Below, one piece after another: positions 9,905-18,969 of a stretch of 29,332 nucleotides of DNA. Every line of letters begins with the position of its first letter. Position 1 is the first letter of the stretch. This DNA comes from Chara braunii (Eukaryota > Streptophyta > Charophyceae > Charales > Characeae): positions 94,529 to 123,860 of the forward strand of contig BFEA01000742.1 of assembly GCA_003427395.1 (NCBI GenBank), read 5' to 3'. Made by a program: the position numbers and the translations under genes. The notes below the pieces were generated by a model. It searched no databases, was not told the origin of the DNA, and worked only from the letters and a program-made list of their open reading frames with translations.

Positions 9905-10240
9905 GTCGGCGCGCACTTCGACCCCATGGGCGTAACGAAATGCTGCCGAAAGTTTTGAAAAATTCCAAAACTTGGCTTCTCTTCACTCTCTTCCACCTCC
10001 TTATTTATTTATTTATCTAATCATTTATTTTTTCTGAAAATTTTAGTTTGCGGCATTTGGAAAGTTAGTGTGTCCCTCTTGCACTTTCTTTCCTCTTGGC
10101 ACATTTTTGACCCCATGCGGGGTGGGAAAATGTTGCCGAAAATTTCAAAAAAATAAATATTCTCTCTCTCCTCACTCTTTACATTTTATTTATTTATTTA
10201 TTTTTATTTATTCTTTTATTTTATTTTTATCTCGAAAATC
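9905..10240 (+). repeat. Tandem duplication within the leader (about 185 bp unit)
   Basis: Each unit runs from a GACCCCATG-containing block (9919 and 10108), through GAAATGCTGCCGAAA or GAAAATGTTGCCGAAA, a CTCTTCACTCT-like block and a TTTATTTATTTATT tract, to TGAAAATTTT or CGAAAATCC. The copies have diverged clearly, so the duplication predates this insertion or is old. Confidence 0.65.
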
Positions 10241-10333
10241 CACTGCTTACTCTATTCTCCTTCCCCTCCATAGTTATTATTTTCTTTTCTTGATTAGGTT
10301 GCCGCCACCTTCCCCAAACCACCAAAACTCCGG

Positions 10334-10384
10334 TTAGGGTTTCCTTAGGGTTTTTCTAGGGTTTAGGGTTTCCCTAAACCCCCT
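10334..10384 (+). repeat. Telomere-like TTTAGGG motif cluster
   Basis: TTAGGGTTT recurs three to four times, and the cluster ends in an inverted CCCTAAACCCC. Arabidopsis-type TTTAGGG motifs and AAACCCTAA telo-boxes are common in plant 5' leaders. This is a short cluster, not a telomere. Confidence 0.7.
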
Positions 10385-10546
10385 ACTCTCTACCTCCTTC
10401 CGTCGGGCACCCTGGACCCGAACGACTCCTCCCCCCTCAACCGGATTCGCGCCACCATCTCACGCGCGACCCGCTGGTCACGGGGCGAGCCGACCCACGA
10501 CTACCCACTCCGCTCTCGCGGTCCCCTCCCTCTCACCGGTGGTCCT

Positions 10547-12690
10547 ATGTCCCCATACCACAACCCATATCTCCCCCCACCTCCCACCATGTCTACTTCT
10601 CTCCCCTCACTGCCCACGGAGAGCGCTACACCTGAGAAGATCGTTGCGGCGTAGTCCACATCCCAGGTCACCGCGCAGTCAGCGGCTCTTGGTCAGGCCC
10701 ATGTGGACACCATGGACCTTCATGCCGCCCTTGTAGCGATCCAGGCGCAACTCAGTACGCTTGGACCGTTGCAAGCACAAATCAATGCGCTTGCCCTCGA
10801 CATCAACCGCCTCAAGGGCTCCCCTCATCGCTCTCCCCACCGCTCCCACACCCCATCCCCTATCGGCTCCGATTCCGGCTCCCCAGGACTCCGGAGACGG
10901 AGTCACCATGGTTGCCCCTCCTCTGCGGGTCAGGCCCAACACTCCCCCTCACCGGTGGCGAGTGTTGCTGCCGCTCAGACCACCCAGTCTGTTGCGACAG
11001 TTCTTTCGGCCACGGCCGCCCCTACCGTCTATACTACTGCCGTAGGTGCTGCGGTCCAGGTACCGCCTTCTGGCCCAGCAGTCTCATCGACCCACACCGG
11101 TGTTGCTTCCCAGCTTTCCCCGCACTGGTCGCGGCAATACGGCTCCGCCCTCTTCTTCCAGCCTTCGTCCCCCCACCCCCACAGCAGGGTACTGCCCAGG
11201 CCGGGATTCCTCCTCCCACTGGGAGACCCGCTCCGCCCCCTCCACCTCCGACCCCGCGCACCCAGCAAGTGGCCACTTTACAGGCCACCATCGCGCAGGC
11301 TCAGGCGGAGATTCTTGCTCTGAGACAGCCTCACCCATCACAGGCTTCCCACCCTTCCTCCTCGACCACCCCTTCAGTCCCCATGATGCAGGCTCGTTTC
11401 CCTCCACCTGCTCCTCAGCCTCTTCCCTCTTACCTGGCTATTCTGTGACAGCTGCCCGCGGTCGTTGCCTCCTCGTCTGCTGGTCCATCAGCCAGCGGTC
11501 ACGGCCCACAGCCTTCCCCCACCTCCGCCCCAGCAGCGGCCTCGACTTACGCCGCCACAGTGCACTCGCCTCGATCTCTCTCCCCCCGCCATCAGCGCAA
11601 TGGATATCCTCCTGTGCGCACCACGGACATTCCCGAGTATGATGACACATTCCGTGTCTCTCGCTGGTTGCAGATAGCAACACGTACACTTTCTATGACG
11701 ACCACCCGTCAGGAGTTGTGGTGCGATGTGCTCGCAACCAAATTGCGAGGTAGCCCTTCCACTGCGTGGGAGGATCATTATACCCAACGCCTCCGTGTGG
11801 GTGAGGTCCCCACTCTGGTCGACTTCGAGGCCTTTCTGTAGGACCGCTTCGGCGCTCGTCATGACGCCACCGACGCCTTAGACCGCGTCACCCAGACCAG
11901 ATGGTCCGGGTCCTCTGTACCGGCCGACCTGGAGCGTCACATCCGGGTGTTTTAAGACGCTCGCCTTGTTTGTGACGAGACGTTCCTACCGGAGGTCACA
12001 CTCACCGACCGGTTCCTTGTCAGCCTGCCGACTGACTACCGCCTAGAGCTATGGAGGCGATCATTCTCTTCCGCAGAGCAGGCATACGAGGCTGCGCGTC
12101 AGTACCAGAGGATGTCCAGTCGCTTCTCCGTCGCCCCATCCTCTTCGCGGTCAGTCGCCACCACCTAGTCTCGGGGTACCACCTGAGGCCGCTCCTCGTT
12201 TGCTGGTCATTTTCATCGCCCGGCTCGACCTGGAGCGCCATTCGCTCGACACTGCAGTTCTCTCGAGTATGGAGAGGACGCCTCAGCCGAGCTCGATCCT
12301 ACCATTGGGGACGCCCCCGAGGACATCGAGCTTTGGGACGTCATCTAGTACCACTTGGATGACGACACTGTCCCAATGGCCGAGCGCCTGCAGATGGCCA
12401 TGTCTGCCATGGGTCGTGCACGCAGTCGGGTTGCACAGGCTGGCGCTCGCACACCCACAGTTCCTCAGATTGACCTCCCCCAGGGTTTTGTCCCTCCTCG
12501 CGTTGCTCTATCCCCCGAGGAGCGTTCCACCCTCGAGGCCCGACGCGGCTGCCTTCGTTGCCGCCAGGATGGACACACCTCCTCACGGTGTCCATACTAC
12601 ACCGCCCTCGATCGGTACTACACTGACATTTCTCGTCAGCGCCGATCTCAGTCCCGCCCCGGCCCCGCCCGGACAGCCCCATCCAGCTAG
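10547..12690 (+). pseudogene. gag: gag (capsid/nucleocapsid) pseudogene of the chromovirus
   Basis: Gag would form the cytoplasmic particle that packages element RNA. Two in-frame ATGs, 10547 and 10589, are possible starts. The N-terminal part (to about 11550) is Pro/Ser/Ala/Gln-rich with a short heptad-like stretch near 10703-10815. The retrotransposon gag domain lies at about 11620-12110, with the usual order of conserved Trp, AWEDHY, FEAFL and DRFG. A zinc knuckle C-x2-C-x4-H-x4-C (CLRCRQDGHTSSRC) is at 12550-12591. Breaks: a frameshift between about 11050 and 11160, and stops at 10652, 11446, 11839, 11953, 12166, 12184 and 12346, all one C-to-T step from CAG, CAA or CGA. The frame ends at TAG 12688, overlapping the pol frame by 64 bases. 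Confidence 0.88.
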
Positions 12691-13583
12691 CCACGGTGCA
12701 GTGTACCACTGAGGCCTCGCATGTAGCCGGCTTCCCGACCACCGAGTCGCGGTTCGCCCCTTTGGCTACCCCACCAGAGGACCCTCATGATACGACAGAC
12801 ACGGTTCTCTCTGCCCCGTCGTCTGTCGAGGTACCGTCTGCCTCCCAGCAGACCGCCACATCTAGCGCTTCTCCCCCGAGACTTCCGACGCGTCGCGCCA
12901 GTCGCACAACCCGTTGTAGCGCTTAGCTGGCGACTCGCGATGACGTTGNGTCATCTCTCCTGGACTTGATCATTCTGCAGGCTCGTCAGGAGCGACTCAC
13001 GAGACACGTCAACGTCCTGCGTCGTCTTCTCGCTCTGCTTTCTGATCCTGACCGCACCCTACCCATTATCCCTATTCGCCTAGGGACATCTACAAGGGTA
13101 TACCGCGCTTTATGGGACTCTGGCTCGCAGGGAGATTTCGTTCACCCTCGAGTGGTTGAGGAAGCTCGCCTAACTACCTCTGGGTCCCGCTCTCCTATCT
13201 CCGTTACCCTCGGAGATAACAAGACGCATCGCTTCTTCGCTCAGACGGTCCCCGACCTCCACTTCTCCCTCACCCTCCAGCCACCGGATAGTACCCAGGC
13301 GCCTCGGCGCTACCATTTTTCCGCCTACTTCGACGTGCTGGAGACTGGGTACGACTTTATCCTTCGCACTCCCTGGTCTCGCCGGTTCCGTAGCACAGAG
13401 GCCGAATGGGCGACCGAGACACTCGTTGTCAAAACGAAGTGTGGTCAGACCCATCGCGTCCCCTTCATTGGAACCAAGGGCGACACTACTCCCGACCTAC
13501 CTCCCCGGGACCCTCGTCCCTCAGGGTCTCACCCCGACATCGCCTTCACTTCCCCTCGTCAGTTTGCTCACTTCATACGATAG
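12627..13583 (+). pseudogene. pol: Aspartic protease region of pol (disrupted)
   Basis: The frame is -1 relative to the end of gag and is open from 12627, so a -1 shift or an indel joins gag and pol. The retropepsin active site DSG is encoded at 13116-13124 within LWDSGSQGDFV; DSG replaces the more usual DTG, as in many Ty3/gypsy proteases. A second hydrophobic flap-like part and FILRTPW (about 13355) fit the end of the fold. This enzyme would cut the Gag-Pol polyprotein. Stops interrupt it at 12924 and 13581 (both TAG from CAG), and base 12949 is an unresolved N. Confidence 0.85.
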
Positions 13584-14870
13584 GAGGACGTCATGTTCTA
13601 CTCAGTGAATGTCATGGATCTTCTTCGCTATAATCCACTTTGTCTCGAGGTTGAGCTCATCTCTCTGGAGCCCGATCCCCCTGACCCTTCCTCCATCTTC
13701 GCGGCTCCCATCTCTACGTCCACCCTCCACGTCCCAGGCATCTGCGCCGTTGGCTGTCGAGCCCACACATACGTCCACCCTGCGGATACACCCTCCACGT
13801 CCCAGGCATCTGCGCCGTTGGCTGTCGAGCCCACACATACGTCCCGTGCCAACGCAGACGCTAAGGAACTCACACGGTTCACGGCAGACTTAGAGTCGGC
13901 CGTTCGTGACCTGATTTGAGAGTACCGCGACGTCTTTCCCCCGTATTTCTCATACAGCGGGATTCCCCCGATGCGCGGTGTTGAGCATTCTATCCAGTTC
14001 GTGCCTGACTATCGTGTTCACCATCAGGCACCGTACCGACTCTCGATCCCAGAGGCGACGAAACTCAAGCGTCAGCTTGAGGAGCTCCTTCGACTGGGTT
14101 TCATTAAACCCAGTAACTCCCCTTGGGATGCATCTGTCCTCTTTGCTCGCAAAGCGGACGAAACTCTCCGCCTCTGCATCGACTACTGCAGCCTTAACCG
14201 TTACACAGTTAAAAAGAGTTATCCCATGCCCCACGCGAATGAGATGTTTGACCGTCTGGCAGACAACCGCTTCTTCACGAAGATCGATCTTCGTAGTGGT
14301 TACCACCAGATCCGCGTTGCCGCAGAGGACCAGCCGAAGACCGCCTTCCGGTCGCGCTTTGGCCATTACGAGTTCACGGTGATGTCATTCGGCCTCACCA
14401 ATGCACCCGCCACCTTCCAGACGGCGATGAACGATATCTTCAGGGACATCCTTGAGGAATACGTTATCGTATATCTGGACGACATCTTGGTCTACAGTCG
14501 TACCTTAGAAGACCATATCAGACACCTCCACGATGTCCTACAGCGCTTACGCAAGCATGACTTCTATGTCAAGTTCAGTAAGTGCCGCTTTGCCCAGCGC
14601 AAAGTGGACTTCCTAGGACACCATGTGTCTGACCAGGGTCTCCACATGGACGATGCGAAGATCACTGCTATTGCAGAGTGGCCCGTCCCCACATCTGCCA
14701 AGCAGCTTCGCAGTTTCCTAGGCCTTACCAGCTATTATAGTAATTTTATCCAGAGATACGCTAGGTATTCCTACGTCCTTACCTCTACCCTCCTCCGAAA
14801 GAACCCGCCGTGGTTTTGGACACCCCTGTGCGAGGATGTCTTTCGCGCCCTCAAGAAGGCGGTGACTTGT
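13584..14870 (+). pseudogene. pol: Reverse transcriptase region of pol
   Basis: RNA-dependent DNA polymerase that copies element RNA inside the particle. After a variable linker (13584-13920) the RT domain is long and open from about 13920 to 14870. Visible in order: YRLSIPEATKLKRQLEELL, GFIKPSNSPW, LCIDYCSLN, the catalytic FFTKIDLRSGYHQIRV block, MSFGLTNAPATFQTAMN, the active-site YLDD at 14472-14483 and the thumb motif KVDFLGHHVS. All catalytic Asp residues are kept. Breaks: TGA at 13917 (from CGA) and an internal 68-bp tandem duplication at 13721-13843 in the linker. This is the best-preserved part of the element. Confidence 0.95.
13721..13843 (+). repeat. 68-bp tandem duplication in the protease-RT linker
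   Basis: CACCCTCCACGTCCCAGGCA starts at 13721 and again at 13789, and the copies are identical for about 55 bases. Since 68 is not a multiple of three, the two copies encode different residues in the pol frame. Confidence 0.92.
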
Positions 14871-15440
14871 GCACCGGTTCTTCGCCTTCCCTATTTTGAT
14901 CGTCCCTTTATCGTCACCACCGATGCGTCAGATTTTGCAGTAGGAGCTGTCCTTTCTCATGTGTTTCCCTCTCCCCCAGATTCACCTTACCCCCATGTTC
15001 CTCCTTTCCCCCCCCTCCTGCTGACACTGCTTCTCGACTGACGCCTACCCTCCCACCACTTCCCTCCACTAACAGTCCTCCTGTTACTTACTCCCCGACC
15101 ATCGCGGAGGATGGGACTGTCGAGGCTCGTGCTGGGGATTGCCCGATCGCTTTCTACTCTCGTCAGCTACTGCCTGCCGAGATAAACTACACTACCGATG
15201 AACGTGAGGTTCCCGGAGTAGTTTATGCTACCCGACATTGGCGTCATTATCTGCACGGGGCGCCCTTCACGGTGCGCACGGACAACTCAGTTGTCCAGGC
15301 TTTCCTCACGAAGCCTAAGCTTTCCCCTCGACAGGCACGCTGGTGGCGTGACTTATCCGAGTTCAGTTTCACCACTCAACCCATCAAGGGCGAAACGAAC
15401 TGCGTCGCAGATGCCTTGTCCCGCCGTCCTGATCACAATC
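14871..15440 (+). pseudogene. pol: RNase H region of pol, with Pro-rich insertion and frameshift
   Basis: RNase H removes the RNA strand during reverse transcription. The domain opens with the TDAS motif (Asp codon at 14922) and AVGAVLS, but instead of a short loop there are about 55 Pro/Ser/Thr-rich residues before PIAFYSRQL (about 15138). The catalytic set is completed by Glu in TTDERE, Asp in RTDNS and Asp in ADALSRR (about 15408-15428). The frame changes by -1 within this insertion, most simply at the C8 run 15008-15015; without the change the frame ends at TGA 15039. Confidence 0.9.
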
Positions 15441-16828
15441 AGGAGCCCATCCATCTTGCTGCCATCTCCATCACCACTGTTGATGAGTCGGTGATCGACG
15501 CGTATCACACTCAGTACCGTCACTGCCTCGATTATCGCGTCATCCACGCGACACTACGGAATGGCAAGACCGTTCCTTCCTACTCCCTCGGGGAGAACGG
15601 CCTTGTGTACTGGCATGGCAGATCTGGTCAGCTAGAACCACGTATCTGTGTTTCCTCCATCGGACAGCTCCGCGTCCAGGCTGTAGGAGAGTTCCATGAC
15701 CAGGCAGCTGCCGGTCATATGGGTTTTCACAAGACGTTGGCTCGTGTTTGCCGCCTATACGTCTGGCCGAAGTCCAAGGACTTTGTCAAACCCTACATCC
15801 AAGAGCGTCCTACCTGCCAGGAGGTGAACAGTGCGAACCACCTTCCGTATGGGTCACTTCAGCCCCTACCCATACCTAAGGGTCGTTGGCAATCCATCTC
15901 GATGGATTTCATTGGTCCCCTCCGCCCACCCACTCAGCGCGGTCATGATGCTATATTGGTCATCGTCGATTGCTTCACGAAGCGTGCACGTTTTGTTCCG
16001 TGCCGCTATCGCATTAGCGCTCGTGAGGTCGCCGACATCATCTTCGACCGAGTCGTGAGAGATCACGGCTTACCTCAGAGCATCATCTCCGACCGTGACC
16101 CACGCTTTACCAACACATTCTGGCGACGCCTACACGAGGTGTACGGATCCCAGCTCCGCTTCTCATCGTCTTACCACCCTCAGACGGATGGTCAAACTGA
16201 GGTCACCAACAAAACTCTCGGTAATATCCTCCGAAAGTTTGTTAGGGATGACCAACAGTGAGACTTACACTTACCCCACGCGGAGATTGCGTACAACCAC
16301 GCTGTTTCACTAGCCACGGGGATGTTGCCATTCTATTGCGACCTCGGTTACCACCCTCGCGTACCCGCGGATTTCCTACGACCATCGCGGTTGTGCCCAG
16401 ATACTCGTTGCCCTGCGCTTGACGACTGGATCGCCCACATGGCGGCGATTATGAAGCGCACACACGAGAGTTTAGCCGACTCCCAGACTCGCATGGCCGC
16501 ACGAGCGAACCGATCATGAATGGATCATCCATTCAAAGTTGGTGACGATGTGCTCGTCGACGCACGTCACTTACAGCTCGAAGCAGATACGCTTCGCAAG
16601 TTCAGGCGTCGTTTCTTCGGTCCATGCCGCATCCTTCAGGCCGTCGGTTCCGATACTGCCGCTAGTCTGGTCAGCTTCCGTGTGAAGCTACCTGATTACC
16701 TTCGACAGACTGGCGTACACGATGTTTACCACGTCTCCTTGCTGCGTCCTTATTGCAGACCGTCCGAGCGCTTCGTCGGACGCCCTTATGAGCGCCCTCC
16801 ACCTATCGTGGTGGGCGGTCACGAGGAT
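15441..16828 (+). pseudogene. pol: Integrase region of pol (two stops, one zinc ligand lost)
   Basis: Integrase inserts the DNA copy into the genome. The N-terminal HHCC zinc finger has its His pair at about 15694 and 15716 and its last Cys at 15815, but the first Cys is replaced by Arg (CGT, 15806-15808). The catalytic core has D, D and E at codons 15905, 16091 and 16199, the last two separated by 35 residues as in D,D(35)E. The C-terminal GPY/F module lies at about 16615-16740 (FFGPCRIL, then HDVYHVSLLRPY), with Cys where Tyr or Phe is usual. Stops are TGA at 16259 (at a normally conserved Trp, G-to-A) and TGA at 16517 (from CGA). Confidence 0.93.
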
Positions 16829-17320
16829 TTCGTTGTTTCCGACATCGTATCATGCCGAGTTACCGACGATACCCCTCCACGCATCGAGTACCTTGTGCGT
16901 TGGAAAGGCTACCCTGATGAGGAGGCTACTTGGGAGCCTCTCGAGCACTTGCAGCACGCCAGGATGTTGGTGCGCGTATATGATCGTGCTCGTCGTGCTA
17001 AGACATCTGCTTCTACTCAACCAATTGACCCTCTTCCTCCTCCTCCGGCTGAGGAGATTGCTGAGGACGAGCCCGCTCCCTCTGAGGCCGTTCCTCAGCC
17101 GCAGACGGTCGCCTCCGAGCGTCCACAACGCACCCATCGTCGCCCTTCGCGTTACGATGACCGACACTCTTATCCTCTATCTTTCCCTACCGACTCACAC
17201 CATCAAGTACTCCATCATCATCTCTTTTTCAGGATGTCAACGTTTTGCGGCTCTGCTTCGACATCGACTTCACTACTACTCCATCGACGTCATCGACGAC
17301 TTCAGCTACTTTGGACGTGA
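16829..17320 (+). pseudogene. pol: Integrase C-terminal chromodomain and Pro-rich tail
   Basis: Continuous with the integrase frame that restarts after the stop at 16517. The chromodomain (about 16829-16985) reads FVVSDIVSCR, then IEYLVRWKGYP, then EATWEPLEHL. The aromatic-cage positions are occupied by Phe, Trp (in RWKGY) and Tyr, so methyl-lysine histone binding would be plausible for an intact parent. Chromodomains target chromovirus integrases to marked chromatin. A Pro/Glu-rich linker and a basic RPQRTHRRPSRY motif follow, then a probably non-native tail to the stop at 17318-17320. Confidence 0.92.
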
Positions 17321-18098
17321 CTGCTTCACATCACCACCCTACCCTGTATACTCCCTTCCCTCTGTCGCATGATGGTTCTCACTTAGTTGGGTCTCTTTGA
17401 GTTTGGCTCTCCCTTGGTATCACATAGGCATTGGGACCGTAACATTATCTTGGTTTCCTTGTTCCCAGATCTAGCTCCCTCTCCCAGTCGGTGAGTTGTG
17501 TGCATGTTTCCCTCACCCACTGCCCTCATCACCCTAGCGCCGACTTTTGCATGCCTCCAGTTCGGCATAGCTCCACCCTATTCCATGCTCCCCTTTTCAT
17601 GGTCGACCNTGCATGGTGTCACCCTTTTGTCGAGCATTACCCGCCTTGATGGTCTATCTGTTAGGGTCATTGGTTTTGTTTCGCTACCACTCTCCCACCT
17701 TGAGCCTGATGACCTATCCCACCTTTATGTGTAACTGCCCTTAGGAGTTTTGATTCTTAGGTTGCATTCACCCCCTCTGAGACCATCCCACTCTTAGTGG
17801 TTCAACGACATGACATTATCTTGTGACATATTGCTCTTTTTCTTTCAGCACTCAGGCCACTGTCTCCAGGACTTTAGGATTGTATCATACTACATTTCAT
17901 TTTCTGCTGTTAGCTAGGATATGTATATCAGACATTTGCTTTTCTTTTGACATTATGTAGCTTAGGATGCATCGCATGGACTCCGCATGGAGTTTGCTCC
18001 GCATCCTTGATTTCTCAGCTTTCTTTATTGCAGAGTTCCGTTGCTTTTACAGATAGCGTGTTTATGACTCTTGCGATCCATTACAGGTCTGAGGATCG
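17321..18098 (+). other. 3' noncoding region of the retrotransposon
   Basis: About 780 bp between the end of pol and the 3' LTR, with no convincing frame and one N at 17609. The bases just before the LTR (AGGTCTGAGGATCG, 18085-18098) are only partly purine, so the polypurine tract is weak or mutated. Confidence 0.7.
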
Positions 18099-18449
18099 TG
18101 CAGCGGACCTTCATCTGCCCTGGCCCACAGCCAGGGCCTATTTGGCTATTTGCCCAGTTCGGCCTGTGGGACCAGGCCGTGGCCTGACCCCACAGGCCGT
18201 GTGCTGTTCTAGTCCTGCCCGGTACCACTGTTGGTACCAGGCCAGTCCAGTCTAGTCAGTCAGTCCGCTGGGGGTATACCCCAGCAGTTGTCTGTTTTTT
18301 GACATTCTTCACTTTCGCAGATCTTGGAGTACGTGCGTGTGGAGTTTGTGTCGGAGCTGCGCTGTCCCTTCCAGCTCCATCTCAATCTCCTCTTTCGTCC
18401 ACCCTTCTTCTCCATCTTGTCGGATCGTCATCCCGGCGGTTCCGGCACA
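18099..18449 (+). repeat. 3' LTR (351 bp)
   Basis: It aligns without gaps to 8215-8565, with about 20 differences by eye, nearly all transitions. It keeps both hairpins (18161-18198 and 18267-18285). Confidence 0.96.
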
Positions 18450-18454
18450 GGGGC
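18450..18454. repeat. Target site duplication, right copy (GGGGC)
   Basis: Identical to 8210-8214 and immediately follows the CA end of the 3' LTR. Confidence 0.9.
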
Positions 18455-18592
18455 CCTGGGTGCTCAAATACAAGTACCCACCGTGAAAGCCCCGCATGTT
18501 CAAATACAAGTACATAGGAGGTCTACGGCCATCCAAGAAGCCCGACATGTTCAAATACAAGTATACAGGAGGCCCACGGGCGCCCGGTGTTT
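18455..18592. repeat. Minisatellite continuing on the right side of the insertion
   Basis: The CAAATACAAGTA core recurs at 18465, 18501 and 18552, spaced 36 and 51 bp, with the same AGGAGGYCCACGG continuation as the 7645-8206 array. The retrotransposon therefore split one pre-existing array. The longer unit adds a CCCGCATGTT-type block also seen at 26250-26560. Confidence 0.88.
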
Positions 18593-18969
18593 CACTTTTT
18601 CCAGTCAGGTCACTTCGGGCAACCAGAAAGCCAACAGGCTGTCACGCAGGATTTTGATAACTTTTGCAATAAATAATTAAATTAAATAAAGCAAATCCCT
18701 TCCTGTTGTGTGTGTCCGGCTTTGAGTGAGGCCTTTCAATTTGCGGTCTTCGTCGGTCCCTGGTCTTAGGAATTTTTTATTTTAATTCGGAACAGCAGAG
18801 ACCATACAAAGGATAATCATGAAGTTCTGGTGTACCATGCATATATCAATTTTGTCAATTTACTAATTTTGATAACTATGACAAAATCATCAAGAAGCAT
18901 AGCATCAAGCAAAGTCAATGCAAAACGAAGCAAGACGGAGACAAAATGAATGAGGGAAAAATGAGAACT
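18593..18969. other. Intergenic sequence, no gene seen
   Basis: Mixed to AT-rich sequence between the array and the next decayed tract. I see no motif or repeat to report. Confidence 0.4.

Larger units (their letters stand above)
8579..10546 (+). other. Long structured untranslated leader of the retrotransposon
   Basis: Nearly 2 kb separates the PBS from the first plausible gag ATG. It holds an A-rich tract (8678-8690), a hairpin with 9-bp arms (8809-8837), a minus-strand tRNA-like segment, 27 C (8980-9006) and 16 C (9041-9056), an (AT)n run (9156-9207), perfect hairpins at 9257-9272, 9380-9400 and 9410-9429, a pyrimidine-rich stretch (9450-9830), a tandem duplication (9905-10240) and TTTAGGG-like motifs (10334-10384). 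No gene is credible here; the long frames at 8331-9138 come from low-complexity sequence. Confidence 0.75.
8215..18449 (+). mobile_element. Ty3/gypsy chromovirus LTR retrotransposon, complete length, inactivated
   Basis: The 10,235-bp element is bounded by two 351-bp LTRs of type TG...CA and by 5-bp target duplications. Order: LTR, PBS, leader of about 2 kb, gag, protease, RT, RNase H, integrase, chromodomain, about 0.8 kb of 3' noncoding sequence, LTR. Integrase lying after RT/RNase H identifies Ty3/gypsy, and the C-terminal chromodomain identifies a chromovirus. The element is GC-richer than its surroundings. The LTRs differ at about 20 of 351 positions by eye, almost all transitions, so insertion is not recent. 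At least twelve in-frame stops plus frameshifts disable the proteins. The plant clade (Tekay, Reina, Galadriel, CRM or a separate one) cannot be assigned without a tree. Confidence 0.96.

Noticed and set aside
10652-13583. Alternative code in which TAG and TAA mean glutamine
   Set aside because: Many stops do fall at Gln positions, but about as many are TGA at Arg or Trp positions, and there are frameshifts too. Transition-driven decay explains all of them.
16722-17372. 216-codon plus frame overlapping the chromodomain
   Set aside because: It is an out-of-frame shadow of the well-supported integrase/chromodomain frame.
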